NCBI GenBank assembly: GCA_028715415.1
Contig: JAQURX010000013.1
Coordinates: forward strand, 1 to 50,672
Reading direction: 5' to 3'
Source: Candidatus Omnitrophota bacterium
GTDB lineage: Bacteria; Omnitrophota; Gorgyraeia; Gygaellales; Profunditerraquicolaceae
DNA: 50,672 bases
Below are positions 33,239 through 41,032 of the stretch, piece by piece. The position numbers were made by a program, and so were the translations under genes. The notes under the pieces were generated by a model. That model ran no database searches. It saw only the letters and a list, made by a program, of their open reading frames with translations, and was not told the DNA's origin. Positions within the stretch are counted from its first letter, which is position 1. Every line of letters starts with the position of its first letter.

Positions 33239-33894
33239 TTTTTTATAGAAGCCTCTTCTTTTGAATCAACAGGGACTATTACACCGAGCTTACGCTTATC
33301 AATCAAAGAAACCAAATCAATAGCAATATCCCTGCTTAAATCAACACAAGCGGAACTTAAGGCTTGAACCAAACCCATATAATTATTTGGGCTAACCGGA
33401 TGGCGGAATTCCGATCTTTTTGTAAACACCTTCTCTTTATTACGCAAATCAATAACCGACCATTGAACAGTAAAAATTAATTCCTTTTCCGGGTCGGCTT
33501 CAATATTAATAACATCAACCATAACCTGGTAATCCGCAGAGATGGCCGTATTGCAAGGGAACATTTCTAAGGTTATATTTGGCACTAAGACCATAAGGTC
33601 TTCCCTTATTATGCGCGCAAGTCCGGAATCCAAAGCCTCCCCCCAACGGTCAAACTGAGAAAAATGAAGCATCCTTTCCTTATCAAAGGTTACAATCTGC
33701 GGACGGTTCAAATATTCGGGGATCTTAACCGGGCCTAAGCCGATAATCAAATCCGGAGAGATATCAATTTTCTCTTTTACCTGTTCTTTATCTACGGGCT
33801 TAAGCATATAGAACCGCGGGTTTGGGCTGTCCGGGATAGACATACAACCTGCTAAAAATACGGCTAATAAACCAAATAATAAGGCCTTCTTCAT
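33235..33894 (-). CDS. PqiC-like ABC-transport auxiliary lipoprotein
   Basis: The 219-residue protein has a lipoprotein signal with lipobox LAGC at residues 14-17. Next comes the NPRFYMLKP opening and LIIGLGPVKIPEYLNRPQIV, typical of the ABC_trans_aux domain found in PqiC/YmbA proteins. These lipoproteins sit at the outer membrane and complete an MCE lipid channel. The gene overlaps the MlaD-like gene (ATGA-type), fixing its partnership. Confidence 0.88.
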   Translation of the reverse strand: MKKALLFGLLAVFLAGCMSIPDSPNPRFYMLKPVDKEQVKEKIDISPDLIIGLGPVKIPEYLNRPQIVTFDKERMLHFSQFDRWGEALDSGLARIIREDLMVLVPNITLEMFPCNTAISADYQVMVDVINIEADPEKELIFTVQWSVIDLRNKEKVFTKRSEFRHPVSPNNYMGLVQALSSACVDLSRDIAIDLVSLIDKRKLGVIVPVDSKEEASIKK

Positions 33895-34601
33895 TTTCTA
33901 TCTCCTTTATTAATAGGTTTTCCTTTTAAGAGTGCTTCGGGATGCTGCTCAAGATATTCAACAAAGAAATGAATAGAACGCATCGCCTCTGTTATTTCTC
34001 TAAGCGTTTTATCTAACCCGATCAAACCCTCTGAATTTACCAATCTATTCATTCCAGCAACTGTCTGCTCAAGTTGTTTTGATATTTCTTTAATAGGGAT
34101 CTCATTCATAATCTCAAAAATATCTTTTGATATAGGGAGTACCGGAAGCTCAGGATGTTTATTTACAAAATCATGTAACTTTGCAGGCCTATCCGGATAA
34201 TAGTCAAACGCAATCATCAATTGGCCCGTGATAAAACTCTGGATTTCCAGTTTGCCGCGTATACCACGCTCAATTATTCTTTTATAATTTGGATAGCCAA
34301 TTTTATCAGGTAAACCTTCCACGCGAGCTAACTCCACATCTATAACTACCGGGATTATCACCTCTTTATTTACCGGATTATAAACCAAGCTTATATCCGA
34401 AACATTACCGATTTTAACACCCCTAAATATTACCGGAGCTCCCACGGAAAGGCCTTTTATTGAGCCATCAAAGTATAAAACATATTTATCTGCCCGCTTA
34501 AATAACGCCCCCGATCCAAAAATAACTATCGCGGTTATTAATAAAACTATAGCCACAATCACAAACACACCAATCAATACTTTGTTTGATTTTCTAATCA
34601 T
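33891..34601 (-). CDS. mlaD: MlaD-type MCE-domain protein
   Basis: Inner-membrane-anchored lipid-binding ring protein. The 236 residues have one N-terminal membrane segment (residues 8-30). An MCE domain follows, with YFDGSIKGLSVGAPVIFRGVKIG shown by its key GLSxGAPVxxRGVxxG pattern. A C-terminal helical tail may contact the ring or the lipoprotein. It overlaps the ATPase gene by four bases. Confidence 0.92.
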   Translation of the reverse strand: MIRKSNKVLIGVFVIVAIVLLITAIVIFGSGALFKRADKYVLYFDGSIKGLSVGAPVIFRGVKIGNVSDISLVYNPVNKEVIIPVVIDVELARVEGLPDKIGYPNYKRIIERGIRGKLEIQSFITGQLMIAFDYYPDRPAKLHDFVNKHPELPVLPISKDIFEIMNEIPIKEISKQLEQTVAGMNRLVNSEGLIGLDKTLREITEAMRSIHFFVEYLEQHPEALLKGKPINKGDRK

Positions 34602-35371
34602 TGTCCGGCTCCTCGCGTCTTACCTCTTGTTAAAAATTGAATGACCCTTGGGTCTTTAGAATTATTTAATAAATCCTTTGGAGCGCCTTGCGCAATCGCA
34701 GTCTTACTCTCCGCGTCAAGGAATACAGAATTATTCCCCACAGCAAAAATACTGGCAAGTTCATGGGTGACCACTACAAACGTTGCCCCTAGAACATCCC
34801 TTAATTGTATAATTAAATCATCAAGCATGCGGGCACTGATTGGGTCAAGCCCGGCAGAAGGTTCATCAAAAAAGATTATATCCGGGTCAAGCGCTATCGC
34901 CCGGGCAAGGCCAGCCCGTTTACGCATCCCTCCGCTAATCTCCGCGGGATAATAATTTTCATACCCGCCAAGCCCTACTAAAGAAAGTTTAAATGACACC
35001 AATTCCTGAATTTGTGAAACTGATAGCTTGGAATATAATTCCAAAGGAAGCGCTACATTTTCTCCAAGAGTTAAAGAACTCCACAGAGCGCCCCCCTGAT
35101 ACAAAACCCCAAACCTGCGCATTAATCTTTGCTGTTCTGTTTCAGATTCCTCCCAAAAACTTTTTCCTTCATATAAAACAGTGCCTTTTTCCGGTTCCTT
35201 AAGCCCAATAAGAGCTTTAAGCAGCGTACTCTTTCCGCAGCCGCTTCCTCCCATGACAACAAAAATATCGCCTTTATTAATGTTAAAATTTAAACCGCGC
35301 ATCACAACATAATCATCATAAGATAAATCAAGGTTGCGTATTTCAATGACAGGAAGCAAAGCTTTTTCCAT
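34598..35371 (-). CDS. mlaF: MlaF-type lipid ABC transporter ATPase
   Basis: ATPase of the MCE lipid transporter. The ATG at 35371 is chosen over a TTG three bases earlier, giving 257 residues. Walker A is MGGSGCGKSTLL, the signature is ISGGMRKRAGLARA and Walker B is IIFFDEPSAGLDP. It is followed closely by mlaD and preceded by the permease, whose TAG stop is three bases before this ATG. Confidence 0.94.
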   Translation of the reverse strand: MEKALLPVIEIRNLDLSYDDYVVMRGLNFNINKGDIFVVMGGSGCGKSTLLKALIGLKEPEKGTVLYEGKSFWEESETEQQRLMRRFGVLYQGGALWSSLTLGENVALPLELYSKLSVSQIQELVSFKLSLVGLGGYENYYPAEISGGMRKRAGLARAIALDPDIIFFDEPSAGLDPISARMLDDLIIQLRDVLGATFVVVTHELASIFAVGNNSVFLDAESKTAIAQGAPKDLLNNSKDPRVIQFLTRGKTRGAGQ

Positions 35372-35374
35372 CAA

Positions 35375-36499
35375 CTAAACCCCCAAGATCTGGCAGACAA
35401 ATGTGATGATTGCAGTGGCAATTACAATACAGGTAATCGCGGTAACTACTGCTGAAGTTGTCGCTTCACCAACAGCGGCGGAACTCCTCTGGCATTTCAT
35501 CCCGCGCAGGCATCCTGAAACCGCAATAATGATACCGAAAACAAAACCATGGACAAGCCCAATCCAGACATAGTTCATTTTTATTGCTCTTTGTGTATGC
35601 TGCAAATATTCAACCGGATTAAGCCCAAGAAAAAACGTACTTATCGTATAGCCGCCAATAATACCCAAAAGGTCAGCATAGATAGTTAAAAGCGGAAGCA
35701 TGATAACCAAAGCCATAACACGAGGCATTACTAAATATTCAACCGGGTTAATCCCTAAAGTTTTTAGAGCGTCTATCTCTTCATTTGTCTGCATAATGCC
35801 TAACTCGGCAGCAAAAGAAGCACCAGTCCGGCCTGACATAAGCACGCCGGTCATAACCGCCCCCATTACGCGCACCATTCCAATACCTACGATATCCGCG
35901 ATATAAATCTGCGCGCCAAACAATTTAAGCTGGATTGCTCCGATAAAGGCAAGAATTACACCGACCAAGAAACTAATCAAAGAAACCAATAATAATGCAT
36001 CAATTCCGCATTTCTGCACTATAGGGAAAAAATCAGTTTTACGAAAATATGCTTTTCCTAGGATAAGCCTGCCAAAAGCAACAGCTATTTCTCCTAAAAA
36101 ATCCAACAGAGAACTGATACTTTCAATAACTTTGATTGTCCTGTCGCCCACCCTTGCCAGGAAAGGCTCTTTTACTTCTTCAGCGATTTCTTTTTCTTCA
36201 ATCGTTAAAGCAAGCGTTAGTAGTTTCTTTACCCCCTGAGGCAGGCCTTCAAGATTAACATTTATATTCTTCTTTTCGCAATTCCTGGCCAAGTGCAATA
36301 AAAACGAAATAATACCGCTATCCCATTCTTTTAATTGCAGAGCCTCAAAATTAACCTGAGCAATATCAGGATGTTCAGCGAAGAATGAAATTACCTTATC
36401 TTCTCCGGGAAGCCCAGAAGAGATTCTCCAATCGCCGCTTAATTTTATAAGAAGATTTTTTGAATCAGAGTATTCTAGCTCAATTTTTTCTGGAAACAT
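35375..36499 (-). CDS. mlaE: MlaE-type permease with N-terminal STAS domain
   Basis: The 374-residue protein fuses a STAS-like domain (residues 1-100; DWRISSGLPGEDKVISFF, then WDSGIISFLLHLARNCE) to the MlaE permease fold with five or so membrane segments. FLVGVILAF, GRTGASFAAELGIMQTNEEIDAL and VFGIIIAVSGCLRGM match the permease family. In Escherichia coli the STAS part is a separate protein (MlaB); here it is built in. This suggests the same regulatory contact with MlaF. The order E-F-D-lipoprotein is complete, but no MlaC-like periplasmic carrier is in the window. Confidence 0.92.
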   Translation of the reverse strand: MFPEKIELEYSDSKNLLIKLSGDWRISSGLPGEDKVISFFAEHPDIAQVNFEALQLKEWDSGIISFLLHLARNCEKKNINVNLEGLPQGVKKLLTLALTIEEKEIAEEVKEPFLARVGDRTIKVIESISSLLDFLGEIAVAFGRLILGKAYFRKTDFFPIVQKCGIDALLLVSLISFLVGVILAFIGAIQLKLFGAQIYIADIVGIGMVRVMGAVMTGVLMSGRTGASFAAELGIMQTNEEIDALKTLGINPVEYLVMPRVMALVIMLPLLTIYADLLGIIGGYTISTFFLGLNPVEYLQHTQRAIKMNYVWIGLVHGFVFGIIIAVSGCLRGMKCQRSSAAVGEATTSAVVTAITCIVIATAIITFVCQILGV

Positions 36500-36516
36500 G
36501 GAGCCTTAATCCTTTT

Positions 36517-36846
36517 TTAAACCTTGCACGCGCATTTTTTACGCTTAAGATTTTTTAATTGGTCCTTAACAGAATCTACAAATTGATTTTGCCTCAAACT
36601 TCCGCAAGCCAAACTTTTATTAAGATTGCTATAATGCCTATAGCCCCTCCTGGATAATTCTTCCATCAAAAGCTTATGCCTTGCGTATAAAGCTTTAAGC
36701 CTACCCTCCCATCTTAAGACTTCTGGATGACGGGAATATCCTTTTTTTCTTTTAGTAAGTATAGACCAGATTGCATGCAGCTCCCTATGCTCGCCTAACA
36801 AATGGTTCCGGCATAACCTGCTTGGGGCTATATCCCATATCCGCAT
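36517..36846 (-). CDS. Pyrimidine-dimer glycosylase/endonuclease V-like protein
   Basis: The 109-residue protein begins MRIWDIAPSRLCRNHLLGEHRELHAIWS. NHLLGEHREL aligns by eye with the T4 endonuclease V region HLMAEYREL that holds catalytic Glu23 and Arg22. KGYSRHPEVLRWEG and LMEELSRRGYRHYS follow. T4 enzyme uses the amino group of Thr2; here residue 2 is Arg, so the attacking amine or the activity may differ. The Cys/Lys-rich C-terminus is short. Transcribed between the lipoprotein and mlaE. Confidence 0.78.
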   Translation of the reverse strand: MRIWDIAPSRLCRNHLLGEHRELHAIWSILTKRKKGYSRHPEVLRWEGRLKALYARHKLLMEELSRRGYRHYSNLNKSLACGSLRQNQFVDSVKDQLKNLKRKKCACKV

Positions 36847-36859
36847 CGGAAATAAAAAT

Positions 36860-37180
36860 TTAGCTTCTTTCTTTTTGTTTTTCTCTTAGCCTCAGGGATT
36901 CCTCTTTATTAATAACACCAAAAAATCTTAGGATTTTGATATCGTTCCAAGTTAAAGGCTGGCCCTGAACCCATTCTTTGAATTCTTTAACCTGCTCAAC
37001 GGGCTCCCCATTATTTTGTTTCTCAATATTCGCTGCTTCAACGCTGGCTTTATATCCATTATATTGCTTTGAGTATTTTGCTTTAAGATCGGCATATCCG
37101 GCAGAAGAAGCGACAAAAGACACACAACCCGAAAAAACCAAAACAGAAGAAATTAATAAAATAATAGTTAAGTTTCTCAC
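36860..37180 (-). CDS. Small lipoprotein, 106 residues
   Basis: Signal with lipobox VFSGC at residues 15-19, followed by a charged helical domain (YADLKAKYSKQYNGYKASV and WVQGQPLTWNDIKILRFFG). The start is a GTG preceded by GGGGGATT. No family recognised. It heads the transcript containing the endonuclease-like and lipid-transport genes, after a promoter at 37204-37232. Confidence 0.7.
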   Translation of the reverse strand: MRNLTIILLISSVLVFSGCVSFVASSAGYADLKAKYSKQYNGYKASVEAANIEKQNNGEPVEQVKEFKEWVQGQPLTWNDIKILRFFGVINKEESLRLREKQKERS

Positions 37181-37203
37181 AATAATCCCCCTTGCTAAAA
37201 AAC

Positions 37204-37232
37204 ATTATAACTCTAAACATGAAAAATCCCAA
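37204..37232 (-). promoter_or_regulatory. Promoter before the lipoprotein/mla unit
   Basis: Minus-strand TATAAT (37204-37209) with a 17-base spacer from TTGGGA (37227-37232). The -35 lies in one arm of the terminator hairpin at 37224-37260, so terminator and promoter overlap. Confidence 0.6.
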
Positions 37233-37260
37233 GCGCTATTCTTAGAAGCGCTTGGGATTT
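37224..37260 (-). terminator. Terminator after the small PLDc_N-like gene
   Basis: AAATCCCAAGCGC and GCGCTTGGGATTT pair perfectly for 13 bases across an 11-base loop, followed by T on the minus strand. Confidence 0.85.
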
Positions 37261-37282
37261 CAAAAACAAATATCTTTTTAAA

Positions 37283-37450
37283 CTATTTCTTTTTCGCGAG
37301 CAGAAAATACAAAACCATACCGATAAAAGGCAGTATGAGTATCAAAATAATCCACAAAGCCTTTTTCGCTGTATCTTTCGTGCTTTTCAGAAGATCAACA
37401 ATCGCAATGATGTCAAGGACAAGGATGATTAAAGCAAGTAATCCACCCAT
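37283..37450 (-). CDS. PLDc_N-type tiny membrane protein, 55 residues
   Basis: Translation gives MGGLLALIILVLDIIAI, a charged loop KSTKDTAKKALW and a second hydrophobic segment ending FLLAKKK. This two-helix layout with a conserved Trp after the basic loop is that of the PLDc_N domain, a small membrane module found alone or before phospholipase D-like domains. GGAGGGGAAT precedes the ATG, and the stop is TAG before a strong terminator. Function unknown. Confidence 0.8.
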   Translation of the reverse strand: MGGLLALIILVLDIIAIVDLLKSTKDTAKKALWIILILILPFIGMVLYFLLAKKK

Positions 37451-37488
37451 ATTCCCCTCCCTCCGGGCATATGCCCGTTTTTGTTTAA

Positions 37489-37866
37489 TTACGATTTCTT
37501 ATTCTTCCCTGCTTCTTTCCTATCTTCAACCTCGCAACGAAGCTGCTTGCTTATAATCCTTTCCGTTTCCGCCCTTGTCTCGGCATTCCTAAGAAGCTCT
37601 TCTTGTAATTTCAGGCGCCTGGAGGTTTCTTTTTTTAACTCGCTCCACCTGCGCAAGGAGAAAATGCCAAAGCATATACTTAAAGTCAAAAGAAGGACGA
37701 TAATCTCATCAATAGACTGAGCCAAAGAAGGATTTTTCTGGAATAATTCTACAAGGAATAAAAACAAATTGAAGAAAAAAGAAAGGATGAACAAAACAAT
37801 TACGATAATAACAATGACGATTAAATCTTTGAGCGAATTTGAAAACTTAATCTTTTTACCAGCCAT
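37489..37866 (-). CDS. Membrane protein with coiled-coil tail
   Basis: Start at 37866 gives 125 residues (an in-frame TTG six bases earlier is the alternative). Two hydrophobic segments lie near residues 15-40 and 55-75, then a charged helix WSELKKETSRRLKLQEELL likely forms a coiled coil. No family recognised. It is the first of a row of tiny membrane-protein genes. Confidence 0.7.
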   Translation of the reverse strand: MAGKKIKFSNSLKDLIVIVIIVIVLFILSFFFNLFLFLVELFQKNPSLAQSIDEIIVLLLTLSICFGIFSLRRWSELKKETSRRLKLQEELLRNAETRAETERIISKQLRCEVEDRKEAGKNKKS

Positions 37867-37938
37867 TATCAATTTCCTTTACCATACTTTCATTATACAA
37901 CCCAAAACAAAAATCTCAATTTCTATCTTCAGAAAAAA

Positions 37939-37976
37939 AAGGGGACGGTTCTATTTTTAACAATAAAACGCCCCTA
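37939..37976. repeat. Possible solo REP/IS200-like end
   Basis: GGGGACGGTTCTATTTTT followed shortly by CGCCCC can form a hairpin (GGGGACG against CGCCCC with a bulged A). This motif often flanks Y1 (TnpA_REP) transposase genes in other bacteria; no transposase is present here. The association is from memory, not from a search. Confidence 0.45.
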
Positions 37977-37993
37977 TTTTTACATCGATCTCC

Positions 37994-38125
37994 TTATTTT
38001 TTTACTGCATCCGAAAGGCTGTCAATAAATTTACTTAGCCTAAATAACACAAATGCTAAAACCAAGAGCACAACCAATTGCCCTATCCCTGAAAGAATAT
38101 TTAAAACCGTAGTCGCACCATCCAT
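37994..38125 (-). CDS. Single-helix membrane protein, 43 residues
   Basis: Short open frame beginning MDGATTVLNILSGIGQ, with a hydrophobic helix LVVLLVLAFVLFRL and a charged end. AAAGGAGGG precedes the ATG at ideal distance. It starts almost directly after the stop of the 37-residue gene at 38128, so the two are co-transcribed. Too small for most ORF filters; no family recognised. Confidence 0.6.
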   Translation of the reverse strand: MDGATTVLNILSGIGQLVVLLVLAFVLFRLSKFIDSLSDAVKK

Positions 38126-38127
38126 GC

Positions 38128-38247
38128 TTATCCCTCCTTTTTTTTAATAATTTTCAGTAACTTTACAATTAAAAAAAGCATATAGGCTATCAATAACAAT
38201 AAAATAATTGCTAATCCAACAATAATGATAAAACCAAACATGCTCAC
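38128..38247 (-). CDS. Single-helix membrane protein, about 39 residues
   Basis: A GTG at 38247 (six bases after GGAG) or an ATG at 38241 starts this frame. The bulk is one hydrophobic helix (GFIIIVGLAIILLLLIAYM) followed by KLLKIIKKKEG. The next gene's ribosome-binding site is formed by its last codons. It may form a small hydrophobic pair with the downstream 43-residue protein, as in small type I toxins or assembly factors, but that is speculation. Confidence 0.55.
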   Translation of the reverse strand: MSMFGFIIIVGLAIILLLLIAYMLFLIVKLLKIIKKKEG

Positions 38248-38261
38248 AATCAACTCCTTTA

Positions 38262-38873
38262 TTATTTTTTTAACATCGTATAGAAATACAAATCAGTTTT
38301 AGGGACAAAGAATTTCTCAAGCAGCTTAAAACCGTAATGCTCGTAAATAGAAACATTTTTCTCGCTCTGCGTTTCCAGATAACAAGGCAACCTCTCTTGC
38401 TCAATTCTCGCTAACATTGGCTTGATTAACTTTCCGGCAAAACCCTTACCCTGAAAATCCGGATCTACCCCGATAAAAGCAAGATACCAATGGCGAAAAG
38501 GCGCATTTTGCTCATGCTTATCTTCAATAAAATTATATATTGGCTGCACCTGTTCAATTATTTCTTTTCCTAATTTAGCCATCAATCCTTCTGAGCCTAC
38601 TTTCGCCATTAGTTCAGGAGTCATCTTGGCATATTCAGAAGGAAGCCACGCAGCAACTCCTTCTATACTAGGAGATGGAGCGTAAGCTTCGCCAAATAAA
38701 ATTACATACCTCAGAAAAAATTCAAAAAAAGCCAAAGCCATATCATCTCTTTTTTTCTCATCCGTATATAAATAAACTTTAAGCGGCTCATTATGGAATG
38801 CCCGCATATACACTCTTGCTGCAGCAGGTATATGTTTTTCTTCAATGCGTAAAAGGCTGTTTAAATCATCCAT
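38262..38873 (-). CDS. GNAT-family N-acetyltransferase
   Basis: The 203-residue protein has the acetyl-CoA motif GVDPDFQGKGFAGKLIKP (R/Q-x-x-G-x-G/A form) near residue 145, and the late motif SIYEHYGFKLLEKF. The middle part is typical of GNATs of unknown substrate. It overlaps the membrane-protein gene upstream by eight bases, suggesting a two-gene unit. Confidence 0.85.
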   Translation of the reverse strand: MDDLNSLLRIEEKHIPAAARVYMRAFHNEPLKVYLYTDEKKRDDMALAFFEFFLRYVILFGEAYAPSPSIEGVAAWLPSEYAKMTPELMAKVGSEGLMAKLGKEIIEQVQPIYNFIEDKHEQNAPFRHWYLAFIGVDPDFQGKGFAGKLIKPMLARIEQERLPCYLETQSEKNVSIYEHYGFKLLEKFFVPKTDLYFYTMLKK

Positions 38874-39498
38874 TTATTGCCTTGCAGTATTTTTCCCAAT
38901 ACCATCGGGGAAACATAATAGTGAAAATAAATAAAGCGACTAATATCGGTATCCAGGCAAACATATCAATCTGGCCTACTGTTTTTAAATCTTTTACATT
39001 CATCAATACCAAAATAAGCGCATATAATAGATAGGTGACTCCCCACACAAAAGTAACAATGCGCCAAGCTTTTGAGTAATATCTTGAGCACTTCACAGCT
39101 TCCGGTGCCTTTGAGCCAACCGCATCAGCAAACACTTCCATAATTGTACGCTTAAAGAAAAGAGAAACTAAGAAGATGAGCCCAAAGATAATCTCATCTA
39201 ATGCCACCAAAATCAAATACAGCCGGGGGTCTCTTTCCGCAATTACAACGAGTATGCGGATTAAAATCAATACCAATGCCAAAATTGCGAAGATATTGAC
39301 TTTACGAGTCTTTGTATAACCGATAAAGAAAACCACTAAACACCAAATAATAGCATATCCGCCCCACACAAAAGGCATTTTGCGGTTTAATCCGTAAAGA
39401 AAAATTACCTTGGGGATTAAAAACCCTAGTATTACATCTCTCCAGGGAAAATTTTCAATAAAGATTTGCCAAGTTGATTTCGCTTTTTCATTTTCCAT
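38866..39498 (-). CDS. Multi-pass membrane protein, VC0807-like
   Basis: The 210-residue protein has about six hydrophobic segments. FLIPKVIFLYGLN and FLVSLFFKRTIMEVFADAVG recall the VC0807 and intracellular-septation-like membrane families. Only loose resemblance is claimed. It is coupled to the GNAT gene downstream. Confidence 0.6.
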   Translation of the reverse strand: MENEKAKSTWQIFIENFPWRDVILGFLIPKVIFLYGLNRKMPFVWGGYAIIWCLVVFFIGYTKTRKVNIFAILALVLILIRILVVIAERDPRLYLILVALDEIIFGLIFLVSLFFKRTIMEVFADAVGSKAPEAVKCSRYYSKAWRIVTFVWGVTYLLYALILVLMNVKDLKTVGQIDMFAWIPILVALFIFTIMFPRWYWEKYCKAING

Positions 39499-39662
39499 TT
39501 GGCCATCCTTTTTAAATGTATTATACCCCCAAAACCAAAAACAAGCACCTTATGTTTTTATCCAGCGCAATCCTTTCAGATTATTATAGAATTTTTGTGA
39601 ATATACTTAAGATCTCTTTTAGAAATTCAATATCATTCTGAATTAGGCCAATATTAATTATC

Positions 39663-39908
39663 CTATGCCTGCGCTACTCTATGCAAAATCTCGGAAATAA
39701 GAGTCTGATATTTAATCCCGGCTTTACGCGCCTTCTCCTTAAGATTATTTAAATCATATTTATTAATCCGAATATTTAGCACCGCGTCCTTTTTCTTACG
39801 CTCAAGCATTGCAATGATCGCATCACGCTCATGGCCGGTTATCGGAACAAATTCTTCAGCATGATCTTCATACCACTGTTCTTCTTTTGTCAGCTTAATT
39901 CTTTTCAT
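39663..39908 (-). CDS. CopG/BrnA-like antitoxin
   Basis: The 81-residue protein has an acidic N-terminal part (EDHAEEFVPITGHERDAIIAM). A ribbon-helix-helix domain follows, seen in VLNIRINKYDLNNLKEKARKAG and YQTLISEILHRV. It follows its toxin by three bases. As with other toxin-first modules, it likely binds the toxin and represses the shared promoter, whose region contains a 10-bp inverted repeat. Confidence 0.85.
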   Translation of the reverse strand: MKRIKLTKEEQWYEDHAEEFVPITGHERDAIIAMLERKKKDAVLNIRINKYDLNNLKEKARKAGIKYQTLISEILHRVAQA

Positions 39909-39911
39909 TCG

Positions 39912-40238
39912 TCACCTCGTTTTATAAAGTTTTTTGTATTTCCGGCTCGGGTATATTGTTTTTAAGAAAATTCCTTTTCCCTCAAAAACAAATGGCACTA
40001 TCCAAGTATAACTTTTACATTCAAACACTAAAACTCTTTGATTATTCCTACCCGGATTTTTTCCAGAGCCAAGTAAATTAGCTTGAATTATTTCTTCAAA
40101 CGATATATGCCGAGTAAGTCTTAAACGGATATTTTTGAGCTTATTCCATCTTATTTCACCTGTTAGCATCTCGCCAGATTCTTTGTATATACAATTGTAT
40201 ATACTTTTAAGCGCCTTGTCAAGATCTTTCTTCATCAT
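39912..40238 (-). CDS. BrnT-like toxin of a type II TA pair
   Basis: The start at 40238 follows GGGAGGCAGGGT; the longer frame to 40280 lacks support. The 108-residue protein has a basic, beta-rich C-terminus: GKNPGRNNQRVLVFECKSYTW, shown by the NPGRNNQR pattern, then IVPFVFEGKGIFLKTIYPSRKYKKLY. This is a RelE-fold-like mRNA interferase layout common beside CopG antitoxins. The fold and partner are inferred from motif feel, gene order and size. Confidence 0.75.
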   Translation of the reverse strand: MMKKDLDKALKSIYNCIYKESGEMLTGEIRWNKLKNIRLRLTRHISFEEIIQANLLGSGKNPGRNNQRVLVFECKSYTWIVPFVFEGKGIFLKTIYPSRKYKKLYKTR

Positions 40239-40278
40239 ACCCTGCCTCCCTTTACTAACAATAGACGAAGAAAACATC

Positions 40279-40307
40279 AAAATCTAACATAATTTTTGTT
40301 AGATTTT
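40279..40307. promoter_or_regulatory. Operator-like 10-bp inverted repeat between TA and radC
   Basis: AAAATCTAAC and GTTAGATTTT form a perfect dyad with a nine-base spacer in the divergent promoter region. Likely binding site for the RHH antitoxin or the toxin-antitoxin complex. Confidence 0.6.
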
Positions 40308-40342
40308 ACGGCTTTTTACGTCTATTGGTATAAGAGGATAAA

Positions 40343-41032
40343 ATGAACAATCCTATAAACAACTGGCCCCAAGAAGACCAACCCAGAGAAAAACTGATAA
40401 AAAACGGCGAGCACACCTTAAGCAACTCCGAGCTTTTGGCAATTATTCTTAGGACAGGATCCAAAGGGCAAAGCGCAATCGACATCGCACGAAAGATTCT
40501 TGATAAATTTAAGAATTTCCGCAATATGAGCCATACCGATTTATCCCATTGGAAAGAATTTAAAGGTTTAGGCAGAGCGAAACTTGCTCAAATAAAAGCT
40601 TCTCTTGAAATCGGCAGAAGATTCCGCGAAGAAGAAACTAAAGACAACCGACAAAAAATAACTTCGGCTAAAGACGTAGCGAAAATCTTAACCCCAAGAA
40701 TGAGAGATTTGAAAAAAGAGGTTTTTAAAATCCTGCTTCTTAATTCACAAAACCAAATTATAGATATCGTAGAAATTGAAAGTGGGTCTGTAAATCAGGC
40801 CTACCCGATAATCAGAGAAGTTTTCCAGAAAGCGCTTCAAGAATTCAGCGCCTTCATCATCTGTGCACATAATCATCCATCGGGTAACCCCCTGCCCAGC
40901 CCAGAAGATGAAAAATTCACCCAAGAAATGATACAGGCAGGAAAAATCCTCCAAATAGAAACACTTGATCATATAATTATCGGAGATAACTGTTATTTTA
41001 GTTTTTCGGAGAAAAAGAGGAGGATTATTTAA
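40343..41032 (+). CDS. radC: RadC-family JAB-domain protein
   Basis: The 229-residue protein has an N-terminal UPF0758 part (LSNSELLAIILRTGSKG, then FKGLGRAKLAQIKASLE, helix-hairpin-helix). The JAB/MPN metal site is AHNHPSGNPLPSPED. Despite the name, its role in repair is not firm; relatives are often in mobile or defence islands. First plus-strand gene in the window; convergent with the Xre gene, overlapping its end by eight bases. The start follows AGAGGA. Confidence 0.93.
   Translation: MNNPINNWPQEDQPREKLIKNGEHTLSNSELLAIILRTGSKGQSAIDIARKILDKFKNFRNMSHTDLSHWKEFKGLGRAKLAQIKASLEIGRRFREEETKDNRQKITSAKDVAKILTPRMRDLKKEVFKILLLNSQNQIIDIVEIESGSVNQAYPIIREVFQKALQEFSAFIICAHNHPSGNPLPSPEDEKFTQEMIQAGKILQIETLDHIIIGDNCYFSFSEKKRRII

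Noticed and set aside
40306-40524. Minus-strand 72-codon frame opposite the radC start
   Set aside because: Antisense shadow of radC; overlaps the promoter region and has no ribosome-binding site.
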